From Arenicella chitinivorans (GTDB lineage Bacteria; Pseudomonadota; Gammaproteobacteria; Arenicellales; Arenicellaceae): 64,000 bases of DNA. Under the pieces are notes generated by a model. The model saw nothing but the letters and a program-made list of their open reading frames with translations. It made no database searches and was not told the origin of the DNA. How positions within the stretch are numbered: position 1 is the first letter of the stretch; each line of letters starts with the position of its first letter. Both the position numbers and the translations under genes were made by a program. Below are positions 48,385-57,462 of the stretch, piece after piece. The stretch is taken from positions 806,001-870,000 of the forward strand of contig NZ_BMXA01000001.1 in assembly GCF_014651515.1 (NCBI RefSeq), in the 5' to 3' direction.

Positions 48385-49332
48385 CTATAGAGCGCGGATA
48401 AACTCGCTTATTGCATTGAGTAGTAGGTCGACTTCGTTCGGTGAACTGGCGTCTCCGACCAGGACATGTTGGGCCGGGTCTTTGGATTGGGTGAACGGCA
48501 ACACGACGGTTTGTTCGCTACCCAGTGCGTCAGCAAATTCAATGATTTTGCTGACGTCGATCACATGATCTTGTGGTGAATACACGATCATATGTGGCGT
48601 GGTGATTCGCTGCTTGTCAATTTCGGCTACCTCGTCTACCAAGTCCAACATCGGCGCAATTGCGTCGATGGGGTAGCGTTCAGTCCAATACTTAGCGTGA
48701 AATTCATTGTGTGGTGTGAATGAGTAATAGTCACCTTTGAGTATTTTCACAAGCCAGCGACCCAAGCGCCATTGCAGCAGTTCGGAACTGCGACTCTTAA
48801 CGGCGAAATTGGGTGAGATGAGAATCGTGGCAAATGGGGCATCGGCGTCGCTGATGTTCGCATTCAGCCAAGTGGCGAGCGTGCCGCCAGTCGAGGTGCC
48901 GATGACAATGATTTTTCTGCCTAAACGTTGCGCTAGCGCCAGTGCTTCCTCAGTGTCTTGTTTCCAAGCCGCCACCGAACCGTCAAGCATGGCATCTTGG
49001 CTTCGACCATGTCCCGTGAGGCGAGTATAAAATACGTTTGCCTGTAACGCGTCAGCCAGTCGATCAACTAACGGGTGTAGCTCCATTCGCGTCGCTGAAA
49101 ACCCATGCAGGTACACGATGGCGAAATCTGTTTGTTGTGTCTCTGCGTAAAACCGAATGTGCTTCTCGGTATTTTCGACAATGTCGGAATGGTTGGCTTC
49201 GAGTTGTGCCAAGCCAGACTGCATCTCGGCCAAAGGTGCTGAAATCACGCCGCTTAGATCAGCAGAGGCGGCGCTGGATAGTATTGTCGCTTGTATGATT
49301 AAAGTGATAAAGATCAATAACTTGTATTGCAT
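48385..49332 (-). CDS. Exported alpha/beta hydrolase
   Basis: The 315-residue product has a signal peptide (LLIFITLIIQATILSSAASA). Alpha/beta-hydrolase elements: oxyanion loop LHGFSATR, the nucleophile Ser147 in GTSTGG, acidic residue in IVYSPQDHVID and a late His in PAQHVLV. FYTRLTGHGRS is a typical second strand turn. It is a periplasmic esterase or lipase-like enzyme whose substrate cannot be inferred. It is convergent with purL, 9 nt away, and divergent from the small exported protein. Confidence 0.82.
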   Translation of the reverse strand: MQYKLLIFITLIIQATILSSAASADLSGVISAPLAEMQSGLAQLEANHSDIVENTEKHIRFYAETQQTDFAIVYLHGFSATRMELHPLVDRLADALQANVFYTRLTGHGRSQDAMLDGSVAAWKQDTEEALALAQRLGRKIIVIGTSTGGTLATWLNANISDADAPFATILISPNFAVKSRSSELLQWRLGRWLVKILKGDYYSFTPHNEFHAKYWTERYPIDAIAPMLDLVDEVAEIDKQRITTPHMIVYSPQDHVIDVSKIIEFADALGSEQTVVLPFTQSKDPAQHVLVGDASSPNEVDLLLNAISEFIRAL

Positions 49333-49476
49333 TTTTAGACTAAGTTTTGAGTTGGTTGACTGACTATCTACTAAATTATTACTGAAACCGGGCCAAAAAG
49401 CTTGATATATCCCAATTGCGATTGCGACTGTTCTTTGATAATGTGCTTTTACCCAATACTTGAAGGAAAATTTAAA

Positions 49477-49806
49477 GTGTCAAATCAAACAGTTATAGGA
49501 TTCTTTTCGAAGAGTCTCTCAATGCCGGTCGGTATTTTGGCGAGTCTGTTGTTGTGCAGCGCCTTACCCAGCGCTGCCGTAGCTCAGGACGTCAATCAAA
49601 TCCGTTGGAAAAGTGAAGCGCAGGTACGCCAAATTCTTGGTGAGCCCATCAGTACCACACCGCCGGTCGGCACACATGCAACGTATACCCTGTGGCGATA
49701 CGATGGGTATACGGTGGCGTTTGCGAACAGCAAGGCGTTCCACCTGTTTCGCACAGACAGCTTGAATACAATGGAATTGAACGAGAATCGAGCGGAAGGA
49801 AGTTGA
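49477..49806 (+). CDS. Small exported protein, SmpA/OmlA-like fold suspected
   Basis: The start is GTG at 49477, with GAAGGA 9 nt upstream, and gives a 109-residue product with a normal signal peptide (MPVGILASLLLCSALPSAAV, cleavage VAQ). The 49402 ATG would put 25 hydrophilic residues first and is rejected. The mature domain, WKSEAQVRQILGEPIST then TLWRYDGYTVAFANSKAFHL, has the helix-then-hairpin pattern of SmpA/BamE-like domains (VRxxLGEP ... WxY). That fold assignment is my inference; the function is unknown. The gene is convergent with dapE. Confidence 0.65.
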   Translation: MSNQTVIGFFSKSLSMPVGILASLLLCSALPSAAVAQDVNQIRWKSEAQVRQILGEPISTTPPVGTHATYTLWRYDGYTVAFANSKAFHLFRTDSLNTMELNENRAEGS

Positions 49807-49822
49807 CGCTCTGTTACTGGAG

Positions 49823-49899
49823 TGATCAGCGTTTGATCATGCCGCCTCGTTTCCACAACGCCCCAAGGAGTTGGGGCGCAATAGGTTGGGCGAAACCTA
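49823..49899. repeat. Three successive hairpins between convergent genes
   Basis: TGATCA/TGATCA (49823-49828 and 49834-49839), CGCCCCAA/TTGGGGCG (49859-49866 and 49871-49878) and TAGGTT/AACCTA (49882-49887 and 49894-49899) are perfect stems with 4-6 nt loops. No T-run follows any of them. They fill the gap between the small exported protein and dapE and may act together as a weak bidirectional terminator. Confidence 0.5.
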
Positions 49900-49918
49900 A
49901 CGACCATACCCTTACGTG

Positions 49919-51070
49919 CTATGTTAGTAGCTCTCGAAGGATGCCGGCATAAATTCGCGATAACTTGGCTGGCGTTTCCAGCGCAACACACTCGTTAACC
50001 TTGTGGATGGTCTCATTGACTGGTCCAAGTTCGACCACTTGGGCACCAGTTGGCGCAATGAAGCGACCGTCAGAGGTACCGCCCGAAGTCGAAAGCACCG
50101 TATCGATACCACACTCCGATTTTATTGCCTTTGTGCAGGCCGTCACTAAACTGCCTTTTTCAGTTAGAAATGGTAAACCGTACAAATTCCACTCCATCTC
50201 ATACTCAAGGTCCAGCGCATCCAGCGTAGAGATCACCTTTCGTTTTATACCCTCTTCATCAATCTCCGTTGAGAATCGCAGGTTGAAAGTCAGGGTGGTT
50301 GTGGCGGGGATGACATTGGTCGCCCCAGTGCCACCAGCGATGTTCGAAATCTGGAAGCTAGTTGGTGGGAAATACTCGTTGCCCTGATCCCATTCAATCT
50401 CGGTCAGCGCCGTGATCACGCGACCGCAATGATGTATGGGATTGTCTGCCAGATGCGGATACGCCACGTGACCTTGATGACCAATAATGGTGAGTTCGCA
50501 ACCAAGAGAACCCCGTCGTCCATTCTTGATTACATCGCCGAGCTGCTTCGTGGAGCTTGGTTCACCGACTAGACAATAATCAATTTTTTCGTTGCGCGCT
50601 TCCAGTGTTTCAATCACTTTGACAGTGCCACAGGTTGACGGACCTTCCTCGTCGGAAGTAATCAGCAGCGCAATCGAACCCGCGTGATTTGGGTGCTCTG
50701 TGACAAATTGCTCTATCGCGGTGACGAACGCTGCGAGGGAAGTTTTCATATCCGCTGCACCGCGCCCATAGAGCATGCCATCTCGCTCGGTTGGCTCAAA
50801 CGGGTCACTGTGCCAGCGTTTTAGGTCGCCTATAGGTACCACATCGGTATGCCCAGCAAACGCGAGACATGGACCATCAGTGCCGCGACGCGCCCAAAAA
50901 TTTTGCACAGTGCCGTGTTTATCGGAGAAATTCAAAGCTTCAATTTCGAAGCCAATCACACTGAGACGCTCAGTCATCAGCATCTGGCAACCGGCATCAT
51001 TTGGGGTCACTGATTGCGCAGCAATAAGCTGCTTAGTCAGTGCCAGCGTAGCGTCGTCTTGGCGAGGCAT
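49919..51070 (-). CDS. dapE: Succinyl-diaminopimelate desuccinylase
   Basis: The 383-residue di-zinc hydrolase releases L,L-diaminopimelate from the N-succinyl form. Metal and catalytic residues: His74 and Asp76 in AGHTDVVP, Asp107 in [10 protein letters not shown], Glu141 and Glu142 in TSDEEGPS, and the late His in NETIHKVNE. It lies 20 nt after dapD on the minus strand, completing the lysine/peptidoglycan branch. GGAG precedes the ATG by 9 nt. The length matches the family. Confidence 0.96.
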   Translation of the reverse strand: MPRQDDATLALTKQLIAAQSVTPNDAGCQMLMTERLSVIGFEIEALNFSDKHGTVQNFWARRGTDGPCLAFAGHTDVVPIGDLKRWHSDPFEPTERDGMLYGRGAADMKTSLAAFVTAIEQFVTEHPNHAGSIALLITSDEEGPSTCGTVKVIETLEARNEKIDYCLVGEPSSTKQLGDVIKNGRRGSLGCELTIIGHQGHVAYPHLADNPIHHCGRVITALTEIEWDQGNEYFPPTSFQISNIAGGTGATNVIPATTTLTFNLRFSTEIDEEGIKRKVISTLDALDLEYEMEWNLYGLPFLTEKGSLVTACTKAIKSECGIDTVLSTSGGTSDGRFIAPTGAQVVELGPVNETIHKVNECVALETPAKLSRIYAGILRELLT

Positions 51071-51090
51071 GGTAAAGAACTCCGAGTAAA

Positions 51091-51915
51091 TTAATCGACG
51101 CGCAACAATTCGTTTAGGCCCGTTTTTGCGCGTGTTTTGGCGTCAACCTTCTTCACGATAACAGCGCAATACAGACTATGAGACTTATCGTCACTCGGAA
51201 TCGACCCAGACACCACAACCGAACCGGCTGGAATACGGCCATAGGTGATTTCACCGGTGGCGCGGTCGAGAATCTTGGTGCTTTGGCCGAGGTAAACACC
51301 CATGGAAATGACCGAACCTTCTTCCACGATGACGCCTTCAACGACTTCGCTGCGAGCGCCGATAAAACAATTGTCTTCGATAATCACTGGGCCTGCCTGG
51401 ATCGGTTCCAGCACACCGCCGATGCCGACGCCTCCGGATAAGTGTACGTTCTTGCCGATTTGCGCGCAGGAGCCAACGGTAGCCCAGGTATCAACCATGG
51501 TGCCAGTGTCAACGTAAGCCCCAATGTTGACGTAGCCAGGCATGATAACAACGCCGGGTGCAATGTAAGAGCCTTTGCGCACCGCAGCCGGAGGAACCAC
51601 GCGGAAGCCTTCTTGGCGAAAACGGGCTTCATCGTAATCTGCAAACTTAGAGCTGACTTTATCGAAATAGTTGGTTTCGCCACCTGGCATCAGCTCGTTA
51701 TCACGAATTGCGAAAGACAGCAGGACTGCTTTCTTCAGCCACTGATTGACCTGCCACTCACCGTCGATTTTTTCTGCCACGCGTGCGTCTCCTCGATCGA
51801 GTAGTTCAATGGTGGCTTCAACCGCATCTTTGATCTGCGGATCAACACGGTTAGGGCGAATGGTGCTGCGTTGCTCGAACGCGTCATTGATTGTGGATTG
51901 TAATTGGACAGACAT
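51091..51915 (-). CDS. dapD: Tetrahydrodipicolinate N-succinyltransferase
   Basis: The 274-residue enzyme succinylates tetrahydrodipicolinate using succinyl-CoA. It has an N-terminal helical domain and a left-handed beta-helix of hexapeptide repeats ([46 protein letters not shown]) ending in the family C-terminus. The length is that of E. coli DapD. It lies between glnD (89 nt) and dapE (20 nt), as in many gammaproteobacteria. Confidence 0.97.
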   Translation of the reverse strand: MSVQLQSTINDAFEQRSTIRPNRVDPQIKDAVEATIELLDRGDARVAEKIDGEWQVNQWLKKAVLLSFAIRDNELMPGGETNYFDKVSSKFADYDEARFRQEGFRVVPPAAVRKGSYIAPGVVIMPGYVNIGAYVDTGTMVDTWATVGSCAQIGKNVHLSGGVGIGGVLEPIQAGPVIIEDNCFIGARSEVVEGVIVEEGSVISMGVYLGQSTKILDRATGEITYGRIPAGSVVVSGSIPSDDKSHSLYCAVIVKKVDAKTRAKTGLNELLRVD

Positions 51916-52004
51916 GGTGAGTTGCGGAAGGTTAGTAAAATTTTTGGGCGGAATTATCTATCAAGCGCCGCCGGACTACCACCGTAAATCGGTGCATTTA
52001 TAGT

Positions 52005-54692
52005 CTAAGCAGATTTTTTTGTGGTCGAACCCTCTAACAGGGCATCACAAATCTGTTGCTGCAGAGTTTTCAAGATGGCGTCATCCACGACTGGAGCGTG
52101 ATCTCCGTGGCGGATGTAGAAAATATCCTCAGCTCGCTCACCGAAGGTTGCGATGCGTGCGCTGAGTAAAATCATATTGTGGTTGCGCAATACCCGAGCC
52201 ACTTTGTGCAGTAATCCTGGCTGATCCTGTGCGACAACTTCCATTGTGGTATAGCTTTGGCTATTGAATAAAAAGTTAACGCGAGGCTGAATTGGGAAGT
52301 GTTTGAGCGCCCGTGAGGAACGTTGCCTTGGTTGAAACTTGGTGTCGTCATGATCCAACATCAAAGTGCGCAAGCGCTTTTCGAGAAACCGCGCATACTC
52401 CGGATCGCGACCAGAGTCCAGGTCGGGCACCGTGGCGTTAAAAGTATAGAGCGCAAAGCCGTTCGAGCTTAGTTGTAAGCGTGCTTCTATTATATTCAGT
52501 TCCATTGAGTCGAACGCACCGGTTACCTGAGTTAGAAGTTTGTTGGTTTCAGGTGCGAACACAAAAAACATATTCGCTTCCAATCGCTCGCTGTAGCGCG
52601 TAGTAACCAGTGGGATCTCAATCGCAGACCCAGTGAGTAGACTGGTTGCGTGCCAAGCGATGTAATACGGTTCGTTACGAACAAAGTAATCGCCTGGCAA
52701 AGTACTCCAAAACTGCTGCACGGAATCTTCGGAAAAATGACGAGGTCCGAGTTGTTGTGAAATTAGCTCCAATGCAGCACGTTTATCGTCTTCGACGTGC
52801 TCACGCACGTTGTGCGGTTTGGCGACGCCTTGACGCAAAGCTTTGCGGGTAGCGTTATACAGTTCCAGTAAAAGCTGACCCTTCCAAGCATTCCAAACTT
52901 TTGGGCTCGTGCCGCGGATATCCGCCAAGGTTAATAGATAAAGATTGTCCAAATGCTCGATATCGCCAACAATATCAGCAAACTCCTTGATGACGTCCGG
53001 ATCTGAGATGTCACGTCGTTGCGAAAAGTGCGACATCATCAAGTGTTTCAGTACCAGCCAGCCAACCAGTTTGGCGTCATATTCACTCAGGCCGTGCTCG
53101 ATACAGAATTCATAAGCGTCAGACTCGCCAAGTACAGAGTGGTCACCACCACGGCCTTTGGCAATGTCGTGAAACAGTGCGCCGAGAAACAGGCGTTCGG
53201 GTCTGTACAGGTCAGCAAGCAGTTGGCTCGCCATGGGGAATTCATCCGGGTATTTGCGTAGACGTGTGAGATTTTCGATGACTTTCAATGTATGACCGTC
53301 GACCGTATAAACATGAAATAAATCATGTTGCATTTGTCCCACGATGGCGCCGAAGGAGGGGATATAGGCACCGAGCAGGCCGTACGCATTCATGCGTGCC
53401 AGCGCGTTGGTCAGGCCGATACCGTCGTGCTTGAATAAATCCAGAAACAACGCCTTGGTTTCAGGATCGTTGCGAAACTGGTTGTTTATCTGGCTCAGGT
53501 TGGCACGAATCGCACGAATCGTATCTGGGTGTATAACCGTGATTTTATGCTCTTGCATCAGATTGAACAGCTTGATCATTGCGCTTGGCTCACGCTCAAA
53601 TACGTTGCTGTTACGTTGCTCAATCATCTTGTTCTTGAGGACAAAATTTTTATCCAAATTCTTGCCGACGGCCAGCGATAGGCGCTTGTTGTGCGTCACT
53701 CGGTAGCTGGCAAGCAACACCTCATTGAGATAGATTACTTGCTTCGCGGTACGGTAGTAGCGCTTCATTAGCTGCTCGACTGCCAAGTGCGTCGGCGAAT
53801 CTTGATAGCCGAACTCCTCGGCGAGCTTTCGTTGTGTGTCGAACAGCAGGCGATCCTCATGCCGCTGGGTAATGAGATGCAGACCACAACGCATGCGCCA
53901 TAATATGTTGCGGGCGCGAATCAAAATGCGGTACTCGTCTTTGTCAATGAGCTGCTGGTCAGCCATGTCGCGAAACGAGCGTACGCCGTAGCGTCGGTTA
54001 TAGATCCATAGAATAGTTTGCAAGTCGCGTAAACCGCCGGGCGACTCTTTTAAGTTCGGTTCAAGCGAGTAGGCGGTGTCCTGATACTGAGCATGGCGCA
54101 CATCCTGCTCGGCCTTTTTGGCTTGATAGAATTTATCGGGTGACCACATACGTGGCGCACGGATTTTTTGATCCAGTGTCTCGAACAGACTTGCGTCCCC
54201 GGCCAGATGGCGTGCCTCGAGCAAGTTGGTCATGATGGTGACATCGGCGCGTGCTTCTTTAACACAGTCTTTAACAGAGCGCACACTGTGACCAATATCC
54301 AATCCAATATCCCACAGAAAGCGCAGAAAGGCTTCGACGCATTCGCCAGCATCATCATACTGGTCTTTAGCCAGTAATATCAGTAAATCAACGTCCGAAT
54401 GGGGATGCAGTTCACCGCGGCCGTATCCGCCAACAGCAACTAATTCCGCCGTGACCTTGTTTGGTAGCCGCGTCCGGTGGTGCTCCCAGATCATCACGAC
54501 CAGCTGATCAATCATCCAGGTAAAGTGGTTGACCAGATCCGATGAAGAAGCACCTTGCAGTTGGTGATCCTGGAGTACAGTGAGTGCGCGTTTAATCGCC
54601 GCTTTAAACGGGGCGATGGGGAGCGTATCGGTGTCACCCAGCGCCTGTTTAAAGGCGGCTCGGTTAAATAACTTGCTCTTGGCAAAGTGCAT
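52005..54692 (-). CDS. glnD: PII uridylyltransferase/uridylyl-removing enzyme
   Basis: The 895-residue nitrogen sensor adds UMP to PII proteins when glutamine is low and removes it when high. Domain order: nucleotidyltransferase (GGYGRGELHPHSDVDL, 88-103, Asp100 and Asp102 binding metal), a helical domain, HD hydrolase (LGALFHDIAKGRGGDHS, about 505-520), and two C-terminal ACT domains (about 710-790 and 820-890; LEANMFFVFAPETNKLL, VVAQDQPGLLHKVARVLRN) that sense glutamine. The length and order are normal. It lies 22 nt after map on the minus strand and is probably co-transcribed with it. Confidence 0.97.
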   Translation of the reverse strand: MHFAKSKLFNRAAFKQALGDTDTLPIAPFKAAIKRALTVLQDHQLQGASSSDLVNHFTWMIDQLVVMIWEHHRTRLPNKVTAELVAVGGYGRGELHPHSDVDLLILLAKDQYDDAGECVEAFLRFLWDIGLDIGHSVRSVKDCVKEARADVTIMTNLLEARHLAGDASLFETLDQKIRAPRMWSPDKFYQAKKAEQDVRHAQYQDTAYSLEPNLKESPGGLRDLQTILWIYNRRYGVRSFRDMADQQLIDKDEYRILIRARNILWRMRCGLHLITQRHEDRLLFDTQRKLAEEFGYQDSPTHLAVEQLMKRYYRTAKQVIYLNEVLLASYRVTHNKRLSLAVGKNLDKNFVLKNKMIEQRNSNVFEREPSAMIKLFNLMQEHKITVIHPDTIRAIRANLSQINNQFRNDPETKALFLDLFKHDGIGLTNALARMNAYGLLGAYIPSFGAIVGQMQHDLFHVYTVDGHTLKVIENLTRLRKYPDEFPMASQLLADLYRPERLFLGALFHDIAKGRGGDHSVLGESDAYEFCIEHGLSEYDAKLVGWLVLKHLMMSHFSQRRDISDPDVIKEFADIVGDIEHLDNLYLLTLADIRGTSPKVWNAWKGQLLLELYNATRKALRQGVAKPHNVREHVEDDKRAALELISQQLGPRHFSEDSVQQFWSTLPGDYFVRNEPYYIAWHATSLLTGSAIEIPLVTTRYSERLEANMFFVFAPETNKLLTQVTGAFDSMELNIIEARLQLSSNGFALYTFNATVPDLDSGRDPEYARFLEKRLRTLMLDHDDTKFQPRQRSSRALKHFPIQPRVNFLFNSQSYTTMEVVAQDQPGLLHKVARVLRNHNMILLSARIATFGERAEDIFYIRHGDHAPVVDDAILKTLQQQICDALLEGSTTKKSA

Positions 54693-54714
54693 CGTTAGTG
54701 ATCGCCGTGGCGGC

Positions 54715-55485
54715 TTACGGCAGCACCGCGCCGTCGGATAAAGTCAAAATCTCGTAGCCATCACTGGTCACCAGAATGGTGTGCTCCCATTGTGCAGACA
54801 AGGAATGATCGCGCGTCACGACGGTCCAGTTATCCGCCAGTAATCGCGTTTCTTTTTTGCCTGCATTGATCATCGGCTCAATGGTAAACGTCATACCTTC
54901 CTTGAGTGCCATGCCAGTGTCTGGGCGTCCGTAATGTAAAACTTGTGGCTCTTCGTGAAATACACGGCCGATGCCGTGACCGCAATACTCGCGCACCACA
55001 GAAAAATTACCGGCTTCAGTATGCGTTTGAATTGCGTGGCCAATATCGCCAAGACGCACGCCGGGTTTCACCATGTCAATGCCGATTAGCATGGCCTCCT
55101 TTGCTGTTTCACACAGACGCTTGGCAAGAACGTTGGGCTTACCAACGTAGTACATGCGGCTGTTGTCGCCGTGGTAACCATCTTTAATGACGGTGACATC
55201 AATATTGATAATGTCGCCTTTTTTGAGTTTTTTGGCACCAGGAATACCATGACAAATTACATGGTTGACGGAAGTGCAGATGGATTTTGGGAATCCTCGA
55301 TAGTTGAGTGGCGCTGGAATCGCTTGCTGCTCATTCACGATGTAGTCGTGGCAGAGCGTGTTCAGCTCCTCTGTCGTTACCCCTGGTTTTACGTGCGCTT
55401 CGATCATATCAAGCACCTCGCTCGCCAAGCGGCCAGCAACGCGCATTTTTTGGATTTCGTCGGGCGTTTTTATAGAAACAGTCAT
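54715..55485 (-). CDS. map: Methionine aminopeptidase, type I
   Basis: The 256-residue enzyme removes N-terminal Met from nascent proteins. Metal ligands are visible in order: His in ICHGIPGA (substrate), Asp in INIDVTVIKDGYHGDNS, His in GHGIGRVFHEEP, Glu in FTIEPMI and Glu in AQWEHTILVT. It begins the minus-strand run map-glnD-dapD-dapE. In many gammaproteobacteria map lies directly divergent from rpsB; here three lipid genes intervene. Confidence 0.97.
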   Translation of the reverse strand: MTVSIKTPDEIQKMRVAGRLASEVLDMIEAHVKPGVTTEELNTLCHDYIVNEQQAIPAPLNYRGFPKSICTSVNHVICHGIPGAKKLKKGDIINIDVTVIKDGYHGDNSRMYYVGKPNVLAKRLCETAKEAMLIGIDMVKPGVRLGDIGHAIQTHTEAGNFSVVREYCGHGIGRVFHEEPQVLHYGRPDTGMALKEGMTFTIEPMINAGKKETRLLADNWTVVTRDHSLSAQWEHTILVTSDGYEILTLSDGAVLP

Positions 55486-55634
55486 GGTGTGTTCTTGATG
55501 CTAGATTCGAGGCTGATTGTAGCAAATTCCTAATCGCAATGACCTAAAACCATGTGCTTGCAGCAAAATATTGTCGAAATTAACAGGCTGTGGCGTTAAG
55601 CTGTGGATAAAGTTGTCAAAGTAGGGTTAAAACA

Positions 55635-56444
55635 TTGAGTCCATTGCGTCGTGCAAAATTCCGTTTTTGGCGTCTGGCTGAGCCCAGAGCCTTGTTTGAG
55701 TGGCAAAGTTTTTACGCATTTCGCCCTTGGTTGAAACGCCTGCCGCGCGGTGATGGTCATCCAGTCATTGTTTTTCCTGGATTTGGTGGTGGTGATCTGT
55801 CTACTCGGCCGATGCGTGCCTTATTGACCAGCTTGGGTTACGAATCTCATGGGTGGGGATTGGGTTCCAATATATGGGTCGATGAACATTTAGAGGCTGA
55901 AATGGTGGCGCTGGTTCGTGAAGTGGCGTCGAACTCAGGACGCAAAGTGTCATTGATTGGCTGGAGCTTGGGTGGTTTATTTGCACGCGAAGTTGCTAAG
56001 GCATGCCCCGACTGCGTGCGCAGTGTTATTTCATTGGGTAGTCCGATCTCGGGTGAGCCGCGCCACTCTGGCGCGCACGCCTTGTTTACGTTACTCAATG
56101 GTGCGGCGTCCAGTCTAGATCATGCTCGTCGAGCGAGCTTCAAATCTCCGCCGCCTGTGCCGAGTACGTCGATCTATTCGAAAACTGACGGCATTGTGGC
56201 TTGGGAGGGATCAATCCAAACCGCACATCCACAATCGGAAAATATCGAAGTGCCAGCCAGTCATCTCGGTATTGGCGTTAACCCATTGGTTATGTACGTG
56301 TTAGCGGACAGGTTACGCCAACCAGAAGGGCAGTGGCGAAAGTTTCGGGCTACTGGAATCCATAAGCTGTGGTTCTCTGTGCCGAAGCAAAGCGTTAACT
56401 CAGTGCCGGCGCACAACGCCCGTTCGGCCAGCGTATCTAGCTGA
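55635..56444 (+). CDS. Alpha/beta hydrolase (lipase/acyltransferase-like)
   Basis: The 269-residue product starts at TTG (55635) with AGGG about 9 nt upstream; the next Met would remove the first strands. The catalytic triad is Ser111 in IGWSLGG, Asp185 in SKTDGIV and His210 in ASHLGIG. The strand VIVFPGFGGGDLSTRPM carries the oxyanion loop. No signal peptide is seen. It may act on acylglycerols or related esters. It is the first of three lipid genes placed between map and rpsB and is transcribed away from map. Confidence 0.8.
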   Translation: MSPLRRAKFRFWRLAEPRALFEWQSFYAFRPWLKRLPRGDGHPVIVFPGFGGGDLSTRPMRALLTSLGYESHGWGLGSNIWVDEHLEAEMVALVREVASNSGRKVSLIGWSLGGLFAREVAKACPDCVRSVISLGSPISGEPRHSGAHALFTLLNGAASSLDHARRASFKSPPPVPSTSIYSKTDGIVAWEGSIQTAHPQSENIEVPASHLGIGVNPLVMYVLADRLRQPEGQWRKFRATGIHKLWFSVPKQSVNSVPAHNARSASVSS

Positions 56445-56493
56445 GCCGGTTTCAAGGCTTAGTGAGATGCCGTACAGCTCAGCCTGACATGTG

Positions 56494-57381
56494 TCAGATG
56501 GTTTGGATATGTTGATCGATCGAGTCGACAAATCTCGGCAGTAATTGCTTAGGGAGATCGTGCCCCATACCCTCGATTAGTTCCAGTTTGGCGTGTTTGA
56601 TATTCGTCGCGGTATCGATCCCGCCCTCGACCGGCACCAGGACATCGGCTTTACCGTGGATGACCAGTGTTGGCGCGTCAATCTTACGCAACAGACCCCG
56701 CCGGTCACCGGATTCCAAGATCGCTGCCATTTGGTTCGCGAATCCTTTGGGTGAATAGGCGCGTCGGACCGCCGTCAGTATGCGTTCAGTGAGTTCTTCT
56801 TGCGTCGGCGGATAATCTGGACTGCCGATGATGGCCCAGGTTTTCAGTGCATGCTTCAAGAACGCCTGTTCGTTGGTAATGCCGGGCTGGCTGATAAGTT
56901 GTCTAGCGACTCGCCAGCTCGCCTGCGGTAGTTCAGGATTGCCAGAGGTGGACATAATAGAACATAGCGATAAGCTGCGTTCTGGGTACTCGGCGGCCAG
57001 CACTTGGGCAATCATTCCCCCCATAGAGGCACCGACCCAATGCGCCGAATCAATCTCAAGTTGATCGAGCAGGCCGACCGTGTCCGCCGCCATGTCGCGC
57101 AGTGTGTACGGCACACGAATCGATAATCCAACTCGCTTGCGTAATAATAACTTCAGGACATTGGTGTCTTTCTTTGTCTCAATACGTTGTGACAAGCCGA
57201 TGTCTCGATTGTCAAACCGGATAACATGGAAGCCACGATCAGCCAATCCATTGCACAAGGCATCTGGCCACGCAATCATCTGGGTGCCAAGTCCCATGAT
57301 TAGCACAATTGCAGGATTGGCGGGTTGGCCGAATTCTTCATATGCCAAGCGTAAGCCGTTGGCCATTAAATACTTTTCCAT
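56494..57381 (-). CDS. Alpha/beta hydrolase
   Basis: The 295-residue protein has VLIMGLGTQMIAWPD (oxyanion loop), IRFDNRDIGLSQ, the nucleophile Ser119 in GASMGG, acidic residue in HGKADVLVP and His in GMGHDLP. This is the classic layout of esterases and epoxide-hydrolase-like enzymes (closest in type to aclacinomycin methylesterase-like proteins). There is no signal peptide, so it is cytoplasmic. It lies 81 nt after the wax-ester-synthase-like gene on the same strand and is probably co-transcribed; it may turn over the storage lipid (inference). Confidence 0.85.
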   Translation of the reverse strand: MEKYLMANGLRLAYEEFGQPANPAIVLIMGLGTQMIAWPDALCNGLADRGFHVIRFDNRDIGLSQRIETKKDTNVLKLLLRKRVGLSIRVPYTLRDMAADTVGLLDQLEIDSAHWVGASMGGMIAQVLAAEYPERSLSLCSIMSTSGNPELPQASWRVARQLISQPGITNEQAFLKHALKTWAIIGSPDYPPTQEELTERILTAVRRAYSPKGFANQMAAILESGDRRGLLRKIDAPTLVIHGKADVLVPVEGGIDTATNIKHAKLELIEGMGHDLPKQLLPRFVDSIDQHIQTI

Positions 57382-57462
57382 AACTCGATACTCAGAGCTG
57401 ATAGGGTTTAGGGGGCGGTTTCAAGGAGCCTGTGTCTGCCTGGCATATTCTTGGTTTGGACG

